The notes beneath the pieces are model-generated. The model saw only the letters and a list, made by a program, of their open reading frames with translations, ran no database searches and was not told the origin of the DNA. A stretch of DNA of 64,000 nucleotides from contig NZ_JAUTBL010000001.1 in assembly GCF_030819275.1 (NCBI RefSeq), positions 1,676,501 to 1,740,500 of the forward strand. Reading direction: 5' to 3'. Made by a program: the position numbers and the translations under genes. This document shows positions 7,884 through 16,555 of this stretch, in pieces (position 1 is the first letter of the stretch; the number at the start of each line of letters is the position of its first letter). This DNA is from Agrobacterium larrymoorei (GTDB lineage Bacteria > Pseudomonadota > Alphaproteobacteria > Rhizobiales > Rhizobiaceae).

Positions 7884-8954
7884 ATGGCTTCCATCGAGCT
7901 GAACCGTGTCGCCAAGTCCTACGGCGATCATCCTGTCCTGCATGGTGTGGATCTCTCCATCGCCGATGGCGAGTTCGTCGTTCTCGTCGGTCCATCCGGT
8001 TGCGGCAAATCCACGCTGCTGCGGATGATAGCGGGCCTGGAGGAAATTACCTCCGGCACGCTCTCCATCGACGGCCAACTCGTGAATAATCTCAAGCCCA
8101 AGGACCGCGACATCGCCATGGTGTTTCAGTCCTACGCGCTCTACCCGCATATGAGTGTCGCCGACAATATGAGCTACAGCCTGCGATTGCGCCGTAGCCC
8201 CAAGGAAGCGATTGCGGCGGCCGTTTCGTCAGCATCGAGTAAGCTCGGTCTCGATCCCTATCTTGCAAGGCGCCCGAAGGCGCTCTCCGGCGGCCAGCGT
8301 CAACGCGTTGCCATGGGGCGCGCCATTGTGCGACAGCCCAAAGCCTTTCTTTTCGACGAGCCCTTGTCCAACCTTGACGCGCGTCTGCGCGAGCAGATGC
8401 GCGCGGAAATCAAGCGGATGCATGCGGATTTACGTGCAACCTCCGTCTACGTCACCCATGACCAGATCGAGGCCATGACGCTCGCCTCGCGTATTGTCGC
8501 CATGAATGCCGGATACGTCCAACAGATCGGTGCGCCGCTCGATCTTTACGATCGCCCAGCCAATCTCTTCGTCGCCGGATTTATCGGTTCACCGGGAATG
8601 AACTTCCTTGAAGGCCGCTGTGTTCAGAAGCCTTATGGAAGCTCAATGGCGTTGCCAGACGGTAGCCAACTTCCCCTAGGCCGAACGATTCCGCTCAAAG
8701 ATGGTGAGGCCATGACCCTTGGTATCCGTCCCGAGCACGTCGTCGTCGCACCACAGACGGGTGGTGTGGATGCTAATGTGGAGCTCGTTGAACCGACCGG
8801 CCTCGGCATTATTCTGCACCTTACGGTGCACGGACTTCCCTTCAAGCTGTTTTCGTCGGATCGTGCACTTTTACAGCCTGGGGTGTTGATCAGCGTTGGC
8901 TTGCCGGAAGCCCGGCTCCACGTCTTTGACAGCAATGGCGACCGGGTGAACTAG
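7884..8954 (+). CDS. CUT1-type ABC ATPase (MalK/UgpC-like)
   Basis: A 356-residue ATPase. Walker A GPSGCGKST near residue 37, Q-loop in AMVFQSYALYPHMSV, signature LSGGQRQRVAMGRA, Walker B AFLFDEPLSNLDARL and the switch histidine in VYVTHDQIEA. Residues from about 235 form the C-terminal MOP/TOBE regulatory domain typical of MalK-like proteins that energise CUT1 importers. Last gene of the regulator-lyase-SBP-permease-permease-ATPase operon; a strong hairpin follows 20 bases after the stop. Confidence 0.92.
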   Translation: MASIELNRVAKSYGDHPVLHGVDLSIADGEFVVLVGPSGCGKSTLLRMIAGLEEITSGTLSIDGQLVNNLKPKDRDIAMVFQSYALYPHMSVADNMSYSLRLRRSPKEAIAAAVSSASSKLGLDPYLARRPKALSGGQRQRVAMGRAIVRQPKAFLFDEPLSNLDARLREQMRAEIKRMHADLRATSVYVTHDQIEAMTLASRIVAMNAGYVQQIGAPLDLYDRPANLFVAGFIGSPGMNFLEGRCVQKPYGSSMALPDGSQLPLGRTIPLKDGEAMTLGIRPEHVVVAPQTGGVDANVELVEPTGLGIILHLTVHGLPFKLFSSDRALLQPGVLISVGLPEARLHVFDSNGDRVN

Positions 8955-8974
8955 CAAGCCCGCAGGCACTCCAC

Positions 8975-9008
8975 CTGCCAATGCGGTGTAAACACGCCGC
9001 ATTGGCAG
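8975..9008 (+). terminator. Strong hairpin, probable terminator of the lyase-ABC operon
   Basis: Perfect 12-bp stem: CTGCCAATGCGG (8975-8986) with its complement at 8997-9008, and GTGT/ACAC can lengthen it past a one-base bulge. No T-run follows, so termination may need Rho or may work through the structure alone. It lies between converging genes. Confidence 0.5.
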
Positions 9009-9035
9009 AGGGCAGGGACCCATACGAGAGCGGAT

Positions 9036-9126
9036 TAAAGCGTGTCGCGATCTTTCAGATTCGCTCATACGCTTTAGGTCTTTGTTATCGCAAAACCACT
9101 GCACACTTTTGCGCGGCATGCTTTAG
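9036..9126. repeat. Rhizobial intergenic mosaic palindrome (RIME/ABC-like)
   Basis: Two adjoining palindromes: TAAAGCGT (9036-9043) with ACGCTTTA (9069-9076), with inner GCGATCT/AGATTCGC pairing; and CGCAAAA (9089-9095) with TTTTGCG (9107-9113). The core around CGCAAAACCACTGCACACTT, as I remember it, is dispersed in many intergenic copies in Rhizobiaceae. It fills the convergent gap and its right end overlaps the stop codon (9123-9125) of the next minus-strand gene. No second full copy was seen here; 6009-6024 resembles its GTCGTTATCGCA segment. Confidence 0.6.
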
Positions 9127-10034
9127 TCCTTGGAAAACATTGTCGCGCTCTGCGAGGTGGAGACCATCATATTGTAGTCGTTATAGATCCACTCCAGATC
9201 GTTGGCGGCTTTGCGAGCATCGCCCTTGGACTTCTGCAGTTTTTCCTGAAAGTCACGCAGCTTGCTGAGGAGTGTAGCTGGGCTGGATTCAAACACGTGG
9301 AAGGAGCCGGGATGCTCAGTCGCGTAGTCGTCGAATACCTTGACGGCTTCGGCATAGTCCTTGAGCGAGCTGTCGTAGGCACCGAGATCGACTTTGGTCT
9401 CACCGCCGCTCGGTAAGGTCTCCATGACGGCCTGGGCCTTGATCATGATATTGCGCACCTGCCAGCGGGATTTCTTGCCCTCAGCTTTCTCCAGCGCTGC
9501 CAGTTCCTGCAAGTCGATTTGACGCTTCTCTTTTGCCAGAAGCGTGTCGGCCTCCGTCCGCGCTTTTGAGAATTCGTCCGCGAACTTGACGATCTGAGCG
9601 TGAAATTCTTTGCCGCCCTGCATCTTGTCGCTCTTGTAGTCCGAGCGGTCATAGTACTTGCTGGCCTTTTCCAGAACCGGCGCAAGATCCTTATAGACGG
9701 CGATGAAACGTGTCATCGCTGCGTCGAGCTCTGGCATCTTGGGCTCAGCACCCGTTGCTTCTTCCGCCGCTGCAATCTCGGTGCGAACGTCATAGGGTGC
9801 GTAGAGGCCATATATGATGCGTTCTTTTCCGGTCGGACCCTTCTTCATGTTCACCCAGCTTTCATAGCGGGAAAGAGAGTCAGACGCGCGGATTGCGCGG
9901 TTCATAAAGCCGACATAGGCATTCATTTTCTCGACGGTGGCACCATGATCCTCTTCTCCAGATTGTGCCCAAGCAGTTGGAGCCAGAGCCATCGTGAGTG
10001 CTAGATAAACAAAAAACCTCATCAGTTTTTTCAA
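9123..10034 (-). CDS. DUF3829-like secreted protein of unknown function
   Basis: A 303-residue protein with an N-terminal signal peptide (hydrophobic core at residues 6-18, then AWA) and a mature helical, charged chain. The order KMNAYVGFMNRAIRA, YESWV, GPTGKE, YGLYAPYD and the regular helices after residue 90 agree with the DUF3829 (YiiG-like) family, whose members are periplasmic or lipid-anchored and uncharacterised. There is no lipobox Cys here, so it is probably free in the periplasm. It is transcribed away from the GMC oxidoreductase gene, with its ribosome site GGAGAGAG next to ATG 10034. Confidence 0.65.
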   Translation of the reverse strand: MKKLMRFFVYLALTMALAPTAWAQSGEEDHGATVEKMNAYVGFMNRAIRASDSLSRYESWVNMKKGPTGKERIIYGLYAPYDVRTEIAAAEEATGAEPKMPELDAAMTRFIAVYKDLAPVLEKASKYYDRSDYKSDKMQGGKEFHAQIVKFADEFSKARTEADTLLAKEKRQIDLQELAALEKAEGKKSRWQVRNIMIKAQAVMETLPSGGETKVDLGAYDSSLKDYAEAVKVFDDYATEHPGSFHVFESSPATLLSKLRDFQEKLQKSKGDARKAANDLEWIYNDYNMMVSTSQSATMFSKD

Positions 10035-10337
10035 ATCTCTCTCCTTTATCAGATGCTTCCTCGTTGATCCGGCCGCCTTGGTACTCCTTTGCGTTGCAGC
10101 CGGAAGGTGCGTTTTTTTACCAGGGCTTTTTCATAGAAGGTGCGTTTGATCAGATCGGCGCGGGCTCTGCGTCGAGTGGGATTTTTGTGTTCGCGTGAGG
10201 GTTGGATCGACCTCCCGCGAGGGATCGTTCGCCCGTTTTTGGGCAATCTTCGGGTAGAAAGTGAAGGACAAGATCTGGTCGTTGTCATGACTGCGGTATC
10301 GCCCTTTAGTGGTCATGGTCTGCAGAAATGGGAAGCC
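10035..10337. other. Divergent intergenic region with a phased direct repeat
   Basis: This 303-base gap holds the promoters of two divergent genes. The 12-base sequence GAAGGTGCGTTT occurs twice (10103-10114 and 10136-10147), exactly 33 bases or about three helical turns apart, as expected for cooperative binding of a regulator. A CCTC-N4-GAGG inverted repeat lies at 10211-10222 and a small GCCC/GGGC hairpin at 10231-10244. No clear -35/-10 pair was identified. Confidence 0.4.
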
Positions 10338-11960
10338 ATGATTCACACCGCGCTTGACGCGACATCGATACCGTTTCAGGTGTGCATCGTTGGAGCTGGT
10401 CCGGTCGGCCTTGCTCTTGCATGCAGGTTGGAAGAGCAGGGTATTTCCGTTCTCCTGGTGGAAGCGGGTGAGAGTGGCGAGACAGGGCGCCATGTCAGCG
10501 TCGCAAATCACCATCACGCGCCCTTGATGTCTGCCACCGCCAGTGGCCTAGGCGGCACGTCTTCGCTGTGGGGAGGGCGGTGCGTCGCTTTCGACGATAT
10601 CGATTTTCTTCAGCGCCCATACGTTCCCAACTCCGGATGGCCGATCTCCCATGAGGAGGTAAGCCGCTACTATCAAGACGCGCTGAAGTTTTTGTATGTC
10701 GCGGACACCGACTTAGGTGAGGAGCAAATAGACCGCTCTTCCGGTGACGTTCACCGCAACGCGATAGAGTGGTGGAGTTCCAAGCCCAACCTTGGCCTGG
10801 AGTACCGCAAAAGGATCGAGCAATCCAAGCTGATCCATTTTCTCCCAGACACGGTTCTCAGTTCGATCGGGCTCGATTCCGACCGTGCCGTCACGCATCT
10901 GCACCTTCAAGGCAAAGCGGGGACTTTGCGAATTCCCGCTGAAAGGCTGGTGCTCGCCGCAGGCGGGATCGGGAACGTGCGATTGCTCCACCAATTGCAC
11001 AAAGCGCATCCCGATGGTCTTTCCCCTGCTCTTGGGCGCTTCTACCAAGGTCATCTGACAGGCTACATTGCGATTGTAGAACTAAAGGACGATGTCAGCG
11101 TCGATGCTCTGTCGTTTCAAGCGACAACAGGCGGAGGCATCTTTCGGCACCGTTTCCAGCTTTCCTGTGATGCGCAACAGCGCCTCGGCCTACTCAATTG
11201 CGTCTTCTGGCTCGACACGATCTCCATCTCGAATGCCCTCCACCATTCCGCCGGACTGTCAGCCGTGTTTCTCGCTCTTCAACTGACCGGGCTTTATCGC
11301 TTTTTCGCCAATGGTAAAGCTGCTGGCTCTCAACTCCGAAGAGGTACGCGTTACCGCGTCCATCTCCGCAATCTCGTCCCCTCGATGTCAGCCCTGAGGG
11401 ATATACGCGCGACAATCGGCCAACTGCTCCGGCGCCGCGATCGGAGAGCGCCGATCGTCAATCCCGCCCGGCGCTATCTGCTGCGCTACCATGCCGAACA
11501 GGCTCCCGACATGTCCAGCACCGTTGTGCCGTCGCCTTCGACGGAGGAGGATCACGTGGCAACGGTTGCGATCGATTATCGGGTGCGTGATGAGGACCTT
11601 GTATCGATAGAGAGGTCGCATGCTGTTCTCGATCGATGGCTGAAAGAAAGAGGGATGGGAAAGCTTGATTACCTGCACCCGGCATCCGAGCGGCTGCAAG
11701 CGCTGCGTGACCAGGCCTTTGACGGCTTTCACCAGATCGGCTTGACGCGGATGAGCACATCGCCTGAAGATGGCGTTGTCGATCGTGACTGCAAAGTGCA
11801 CGGCGTCAGCAATCTTTTCATTGCCGGGAGTTGCGTCTTCCCTACGGGCGGGCATGCCAATCCCACTATGCCGGCCGTCGCGCTCGCTATGCGCCTGGCA
11901 GACCACTTGGTAGAGACGCTCAAAGCCAAAGACTCCGCTCAGCGGGTTGTTATTAGCTAA
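10338..11960 (+). CDS. GMC-family FAD oxidoreductase
   Basis: A 540-residue flavoprotein of the glucose-methanol-choline family, which oxidises alcohol groups of sugars, polyols or sterols. The N-terminal Rossmann motif VCIVGAGPVGLALACRLEEQG binds the FAD ADP moiety; the conserved GLGGTSSLWGGRCVAFD follows near residue 70; the C-terminal GMC signature is NLFIAGSCVFPTGGHANPT. The usual catalytic His region precedes it (QIGLTRMSTSPEDGVVD). ATG 10338 follows GGAAG; ATG 10287 is a possible longer start, while the open frame to 10140 has no ribosome site. No signal peptide, so it is cytoplasmic. It has no operon partner; substrate unknown. Confidence 0.8.
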   Translation: MIHTALDATSIPFQVCIVGAGPVGLALACRLEEQGISVLLVEAGESGETGRHVSVANHHHAPLMSATASGLGGTSSLWGGRCVAFDDIDFLQRPYVPNSGWPISHEEVSRYYQDALKFLYVADTDLGEEQIDRSSGDVHRNAIEWWSSKPNLGLEYRKRIEQSKLIHFLPDTVLSSIGLDSDRAVTHLHLQGKAGTLRIPAERLVLAAGGIGNVRLLHQLHKAHPDGLSPALGRFYQGHLTGYIAIVELKDDVSVDALSFQATTGGGIFRHRFQLSCDAQQRLGLLNCVFWLDTISISNALHHSAGLSAVFLALQLTGLYRFFANGKAAGSQLRRGTRYRVHLRNLVPSMSALRDIRATIGQLLRRRDRRAPIVNPARRYLLRYHAEQAPDMSSTVVPSPSTEEDHVATVAIDYRVRDEDLVSIERSHAVLDRWLKERGMGKLDYLHPASERLQALRDQAFDGFHQIGLTRMSTSPEDGVVDRDCKVHGVSNLFIAGSCVFPTGGHANPTMPAVALAMRLADHLVETLKAKDSAQRVVIS

Positions 11961-12041
11961 TTTCCGTCTCCGTAGTGCACCATTATGCGAAGACGCGCGC
12001 TCGAACGCACGCGGCTTTGCATCAGGTCAATTCCCACAATG

Positions 12042-12683
12042 TCAGCGCGCCGCCCAATTGGCGCCGCGGCGGAAAATCTCCCGCATCTGCGGTACAGCGA
12101 ATTCCTTTGCCTGGTGACCGAGCGATGAATAGAAGACGCGACCTTTCCCGTAGTTGCGCTTCCAGGCGACCGGCATGACGACGCCATCGATCCACCATGC
12201 ATGATCGCCGGTGAAGGTCGTCGTCGCGAGAACATCGTTCGAAGGATCGACGTGCATGTAATATTGCTCGGACGTGTAGGGGAAATCGGTGATGCCCGCC
12301 ATGATCGGGTCTTCCGGCTTGGTGATGTTGACGGTGTAGTCGATGATGTTGCCGGGGTGGGCAACCCATTGTCCACCGATCATGAATTGATACTCGACGC
12401 ATTCGCGAAAGCTGTCGCCGGCACCACCGTGATATCCGGCGATGCCAACACCGTTTTCGACGGCGGTGGCGAGATTCTTGATCTCTTCCTTTTCGATCTT
12501 GGACATGGTGACGATCGGTACGACGAGGCTGAGATCGTGGACAGAGGGATCGGCAAAGGCCTCGGTGCTATGCTCGACATAGACCTTGAAGCCTTCCCCT
12601 TCGAGAAGATCCTTGATGATGACCGAGCATTCCTCGGGTTCGTGGCCGCTCCAGCCGCCCCATACTAGCAGTGCTTCACGCAT
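12042..12683 (-). CDS. ThuA-like protein (trehalose utilisation family)
   Basis: A 213-residue ThuA-domain protein (class-I amidotransferase-like fold). Family features: VWGGWSGHEPEEC at the N terminus, the central GIAGYHGGAGDSF, and YMHVDPSNDVLATTTF followed by the conserved WWIDGVVMPVAWKRNYGKGRVFYSSLGHQ. ThuA of Sinorhizobium acts in trehalose and related disaccharide catabolism, probably with 3-keto intermediates; many homologues sit with Gfo/Idh/MocA dehydrogenases, as here. GGAGGAAT precedes ATG 12683. It is the last of the three-gene set ROK - dehydrogenase - ThuA, 17 bases after the dehydrogenase. Confidence 0.85.
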   Translation of the reverse strand: MREALLVWGGWSGHEPEECSVIIKDLLEGEGFKVYVEHSTEAFADPSVHDLSLVVPIVTMSKIEKEEIKNLATAVENGVGIAGYHGGAGDSFRECVEYQFMIGGQWVAHPGNIIDYTVNITKPEDPIMAGITDFPYTSEQYYMHVDPSNDVLATTTFTGDHAWWIDGVVMPVAWKRNYGKGRVFYSSLGHQAKEFAVPQMREIFRRGANWAAR

Positions 12684-12700
12684 TTTATTCCTCCTCAGAA

Positions 12701-13801
12701 TTATTGACCGATCCGGCCGTCGACAAGCGACTCGGCCAGCGGGGCCGGGCGGTCAACGACGGTGGTGATGGAAACGGTTGTGCCCGTGTCCGATGCGGTT
12801 TGAAACGCTTCCATGACTTCAAGAACGTGCAGCGCCAGATCGCCATTGGCTCGGTGCTGGCGATTGGAGCGGATAGCATGGGCCATGTCCGCGACGCCGA
12901 TCGATCGGTAGTTGCCATCCGCATAGGGCGACGACAGTTCCTGGGTTTCGAACTCGCCGCCTTTTTTCAGCAGCTGGACCTCGCCACCAAAGTGGTTGGG
13001 ATCGGGTACCAGCAGGGTCCCGTCCGTGCCGTAGAGTTCGAGCGGGACGTGCCTGTGCCCTGCCACGTCGAAGCTCATGCCGACCTGAACGATGGCGCCG
13101 TTCTGGAATGCCAGCGCGCCTGCCACATGGGTCGCCACATGAACCGGGATTTTTTCGCCGTTGCGGGGCTCGCTGGTAATCAGCCGCTCTGCGCGTGGAG
13201 AGAAGGCAAAGCCTGCCACCTTGGCGACTGGTCCGAAGAGGTTGACGAGATCGGTGATATAATAGGGTCCCATGTCCAGCATCGGTCCGCCGCCGACTTC
13301 GTAGTAGAAGGCGGGATTAGGGTGCCAGCGTTCGTGTCCCGGGCACATGAAGGTCGCAGTACCTCCGACGGGTGTGCCAAGAACGCCTTGATCGATAAGG
13401 GTTCTCGCCGTCTGATGACCGCCGCCAAGAAACGTATCGGGCGCTGCACCGATGCGGAGACCCTTCGCCTTGGCCGCTTCGGCAAGCTTTTTGCCTTCGG
13501 CGAAGTTGATGCCAAGCGGCTTTTCGGAATAGGTGTGCTTGCCGGCATCCAGCGCTCTCAAGCCCACCTCGACATGCGCCTTGGGGATCGTCAGGTTGAC
13601 GATGATCTCGATCTCCGGATCAGCCAGCAGTTCATCGACGCTTCGAGCGGCGATCTTAAATTCCTCGGCCTTCGCTTTGGCCATGTCCGCGTTCATATCC
13701 GCGACACCCTTGATGTCGAGGATCGGGAACGATGCCATCGCCTTCAAGTAAGCGCCCGAGATATTGCCGCACCCGATGATGCCGATGCCGACCTTTTGCA
13801 T
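12701..13801 (-). CDS. Gfo/Idh/MocA-family NAD(P)-dependent dehydrogenase
   Basis: A 366-residue sugar dehydrogenase or oxidoreductase. Rossmann motif VGIGIIGCGNISGAYLKAMASFP at residues 4-26, the EKPLGIN signature with the catalytic lysine near residue 96, and the conserved GGGPMLDMGPYYITDLVNLFGP in the C-terminal alpha/beta domain. Such enzymes oxidise or reduce cyclic sugars, inositols or keto-sugars. ATG 13801 with GGGAGAG six bases upstream is preferred to the longer frame from 13834. With the ThuA-like protein and the divergent CUT1 importer it probably degrades an imported sugar derivative through a keto intermediate. Confidence 0.88.
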   Translation of the reverse strand: MQKVGIGIIGCGNISGAYLKAMASFPILDIKGVADMNADMAKAKAEEFKIAARSVDELLADPEIEIIVNLTIPKAHVEVGLRALDAGKHTYSEKPLGINFAEGKKLAEAAKAKGLRIGAAPDTFLGGGHQTARTLIDQGVLGTPVGGTATFMCPGHERWHPNPAFYYEVGGGPMLDMGPYYITDLVNLFGPVAKVAGFAFSPRAERLITSEPRNGEKIPVHVATHVAGALAFQNGAIVQVGMSFDVAGHRHVPLELYGTDGTLLVPDPNHFGGEVQLLKKGGEFETQELSSPYADGNYRSIGVADMAHAIRSNRQHRANGDLALHVLEVMEAFQTASDTGTTVSITTVVDRPAPLAESLVDGRIGQ

Positions 13802-13837
13802 ATTCTTCTCTCCCATCATGCTGTGCCCGCTCACTCC

Positions 13838-15037
13838 TCAGAGAGCTGGGCCTGTGGTGTTCCAAGGCGATTCGTAGAGTTCGTAAAGCGCGACAGCCGC
13901 AGCCCCCTGTGCCCAAAGTTCGTCGCTGCAATTGTCGAAAACCAGTTCCGCCACGCCCTGAAGGGATGGCGGCACGGAAATTTCGTAGGCGCTCCTGATG
14001 CTATCGATGAAGGGGGCGCCGAGATCGAGGCTGGAGCCGACGAAGATGACTCGCGGCGGAGCAAACAAGGTCACGATATTGGCAAGCGTCAGGCCAATCG
14101 CGGCGCCCGCGCGTTGGGCGGCTGCGATAAGATCATTGTCCTGTGCAAGAACCAGCGTCTGCGCATGTTGAATGCCGCGCCCAAGCCGGATCGCCTCGGC
14201 AAAACGACCGTCAGCCGGACGTGACGCGAGGATTGCATTCTCGCCCGCTTGGCTCGCCAGCCGGACCGTGCCCTCCGGGCTCGCGACGAGCACGAGATCG
14301 CCGAGATTGTGGCTGAGGCCGCCAGCGCCGCGGAAGAGATCGTTTCTGTGCAGAACCCCGAGTCCGAGCGTCTGCTCCAAAGAAATCAGCACCGTGTCCT
14401 CAAGATCGCGCGCCTTGCCAAACCAGTGGTGGCCAAGTGTCACGGCATGGGCATCGCTTTCGATGATGGTAGGCGTTCCAAAGCGCGCCGTCATCTCGTC
14501 GGCAAAATCGATGTTGACTTCCCTTAGCACCGGGCTGAAGCGGATCTTGCCGGTGCGATGCTCGATTACGCCGGGCAGGCCAAGACAAACGCGGTCGACA
14601 TCTTCGAGCGAGAGCCCTGCATCGACAACGCATCGACGAACGCCGTCTTCGATCAGGTCTGCAATCACGCCGATCGGCTGGCGGTCGATGCGAATTGGCA
14701 GCGAGAGCGACGACAAGACATTGCCGCAGAAATCAGTGAGGACGAAGACCATGCGGTTGGCGGCGATCTTCGCACCAACCACGCGGGCAGCATCTGGATT
14801 GAGCTCCAGCATCACGCGGGGACGGCCTCGAGCGCCTTCAGTCCGTATATCGCCAAGGTGGCGAGAGAGAATGAGGCCGTCATCAAGTAACGATGCCGTT
14901 ATTGCCGAAACAGTGGTGGTGGACAGCTGTGTCCTCTCACTGATTTCCACGCGTGAAATAGGACCGTGACGACGGATAGTGTCGAGGACGTTCAAGCGAT
15001 TGATTGCACGCATCAGTTCGGGGTCGGCAGTCTTCAT
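13838..15037 (-). CDS. ROK-family transcriptional regulator
   Basis: A 399-residue ROK (repressor, ORF, kinase) protein. The N-terminal winged helix spans residues 10-70 (HGPISRVEISERTQLSTTTVSAITASLLDDGLI). The ROK domain follows, with VCLGLPGVIEHRTGKIRFSP. The zinc-binding cysteine motif found in most ROK proteins (CxCGxxGC) is absent after GAGGLSHNLGDL, so ligand sensing may differ from the NagC/Mlc type. It is divergent from the SBP operon and shares its control region, where the palindrome at 15079-15094 is a likely operator. Confidence 0.88.
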   Translation of the reverse strand: MKTADPELMRAINRLNVLDTIRRHGPISRVEISERTQLSTTTVSAITASLLDDGLILSRHLGDIRTEGARGRPRVMLELNPDAARVVGAKIAANRMVFVLTDFCGNVLSSLSLPIRIDRQPIGVIADLIEDGVRRCVVDAGLSLEDVDRVCLGLPGVIEHRTGKIRFSPVLREVNIDFADEMTARFGTPTIIESDAHAVTLGHHWFGKARDLEDTVLISLEQTLGLGVLHRNDLFRGAGGLSHNLGDLVLVASPEGTVRLASQAGENAILASRPADGRFAEAIRLGRGIQHAQTLVLAQDNDLIAAAQRAGAAIGLTLANIVTLFAPPRVIFVGSSLDLGAPFIDSIRSAYEISVPPSLQGVAELVFDNCSDELWAQGAAAVALYELYESPWNTTGPAL

Positions 15038-15078
15038 GGGTCCAGTCGCAGCGAGCTTGAGCAGAGCAAATCAGGACG

Positions 15079-15094
15079 TCCGATTAATATCGGA
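15079..15094. promoter_or_regulatory. Candidate ROK operator between divergent operons
   Basis: TCCGATTAATATCGGA has perfect 6-base arms around TAAT. A second inverted repeat AATTC-N6-GAATT lies at 15176-15191, beside a TTGACA (15163-15168) that could be the -35 box of the SBP operon. Both sit in the 204-base gap between the ROK gene and the importer. The assignment to the ROK protein is inference from position. Confidence 0.4.
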
Positions 15095-15241
15095 TCGCGG
15101 ATTAAATAGCGTTGAGATGCGTCGCTATGTCAAGCATCGACTGGAAAAATAGTCATGCCGCCTTGACAGTAAGTGAATTCTTATATGAATTAATTCGGAG
15201 TGGGGAATAAATGTGAGGAAATCCCCGGGAGGATCATCACC

Positions 15242-16543
15242 ATGACGTATATGCACGCGGGCGCAAGCCTGGGCGGCAAGCTGATCACGCTTGCCTCGAC
15301 CACAGCCATTACCTTCATGCTCGGCGCAGCAAGCGTTTCTGCCGCAACTGTCGTCAAGTGGATGCATGTCGAACTCGATCCGAAATCCGTGGCTGTCTGG
15401 GAGGAGATTGCCAAGGATTACGAGACGCAACATCCAGATGTCGACATCCAGCTGCAATTCCTGGAAAACGAAGCCTTCAAGGCCAAGCTCCCCACCCTTT
15501 TGCAATCGAATGACGTCCCGGATTTCTTCTACAGCTGGGGCGGTGGCGTGCTTGAGGAGCAATCGAAGACAGGGGCACTCAAGGATCTGACCGAAATTTT
15601 CGATGCCGATGGCGGCAAGATTCGAAACACCTATAACCCGGCCGCCATCGATGGCCTCTCCTTCGATGGCAAAGTGTGGGCTGTGCCGTATCGCGTCAGC
15701 CTCGTCAGCTTCTTCTACAATAAGGAGCTATTTTCCAAGGCAGGCGTTAAGGCCGACGACATCAAGACATGGGATGATCTTGGCGCCGCGGTGAAGAAGA
15801 TCAAGGAAGCCGGCATCGTTCCGATTGCCGGTGGCGGTGGCGAGAAATGGCCGATCCATTTCTACTGGAGCTATCTCGTCATGCGCAATGGAGGCCAGGC
15901 GGTCTTCGAGGCGGCGAGCAAGGGCGAGGGCGAAGGCTTTATGGACCCTGCCATCATCAAGGCCGGGGAGCAGCTTGCGGAATTCGGTAAACTCGAACCG
16001 TTCCAACCGGGCTATCTTGGGGCCACCTGGCCGCAGGCGCTCGGCGTCTTTGGCGATGGCAAGGCAGCGATGATCCTTGGTTTCGACAATACCGAAGCCA
16101 ACCAGCGCAAGAATGCTGGTGATGGCAAAGGCCTTTCGTCCGACAATCTCGGTCGCTTTGCTTTTCCGATGGTCGAGGGCGGTGCCGGTAAAGCCACCGA
16201 TACGCTTGGTGGTCTGAACGGATGGGCGGTTACGAAGAATGCTTCGAAAGAGGCTATCGACTTTGCCACCTTCCTCACCAACGCCGATAACGAGAAGAAG
16301 CTCGCGGCAGCGGGCATGATCCTACCCGTCGCGGTCGGTGCGAGTGAAGCGGTCAAGGATCCGCTGATGGCCGATTCCGCCAAGCAACTTGCGGCGTCCA
16401 CGTGGCATCAAAACTTCTTCGACCAGACGCTCGGTGCCGCTGTTGGCCGCGTCGTCAACGACATCTCCGTCGAAATCGTCTCCGGTCAAATGACGCCCGA
16501 AGAGGGCGCGCAGCAGATCCAGGATGCTTTCGAGCTTCGCTGA
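15242..16543 (+). CDS. Sugar-binding protein of the second CUT1 importer
   Basis: A 433-residue periplasmic SBP. A signal peptide covers residues about 10-35 (hydrophobic ITLASTTAITFMLGA, cleavage after VSA). Family 1 features follow: DPKSVAVWEEIAKDYETQHPDVDIQLQ, NDVPDFFYSWGGG, VPYRVSLVSFFYNKELFSKAG, FPMVEGGAGKATDTLGGLNGWAV. The GGGAGG at 15227-15232 supports ATG 15242. First gene of a four-gene importer operon divergent from the ROK-dehydrogenase-ThuA genes, so the ligand is probably the sugar degraded by those enzymes. Confidence 0.9.
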   Translation: MTYMHAGASLGGKLITLASTTAITFMLGAASVSAATVVKWMHVELDPKSVAVWEEIAKDYETQHPDVDIQLQFLENEAFKAKLPTLLQSNDVPDFFYSWGGGVLEEQSKTGALKDLTEIFDADGGKIRNTYNPAAIDGLSFDGKVWAVPYRVSLVSFFYNKELFSKAGVKADDIKTWDDLGAAVKKIKEAGIVPIAGGGGEKWPIHFYWSYLVMRNGGQAVFEAASKGEGEGFMDPAIIKAGEQLAEFGKLEPFQPGYLGATWPQALGVFGDGKAAMILGFDNTEANQRKNAGDGKGLSSDNLGRFAFPMVEGGAGKATDTLGGLNGWAVTKNASKEAIDFATFLTNADNEKKLAAAGMILPVAVGASEAVKDPLMADSAKQLAASTWHQNFFDQTLGAAVGRVVNDISVEIVSGQMTPEEGAQQIQDAFELR

Positions 16544-16555
16544 TCCCGCCTGAAC

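Noticed and set aside
12671..14224. 517-codon open frame on the plus strand
   Set aside because: Antisense shadow of the dehydrogenase and ROK genes, both strongly supported.
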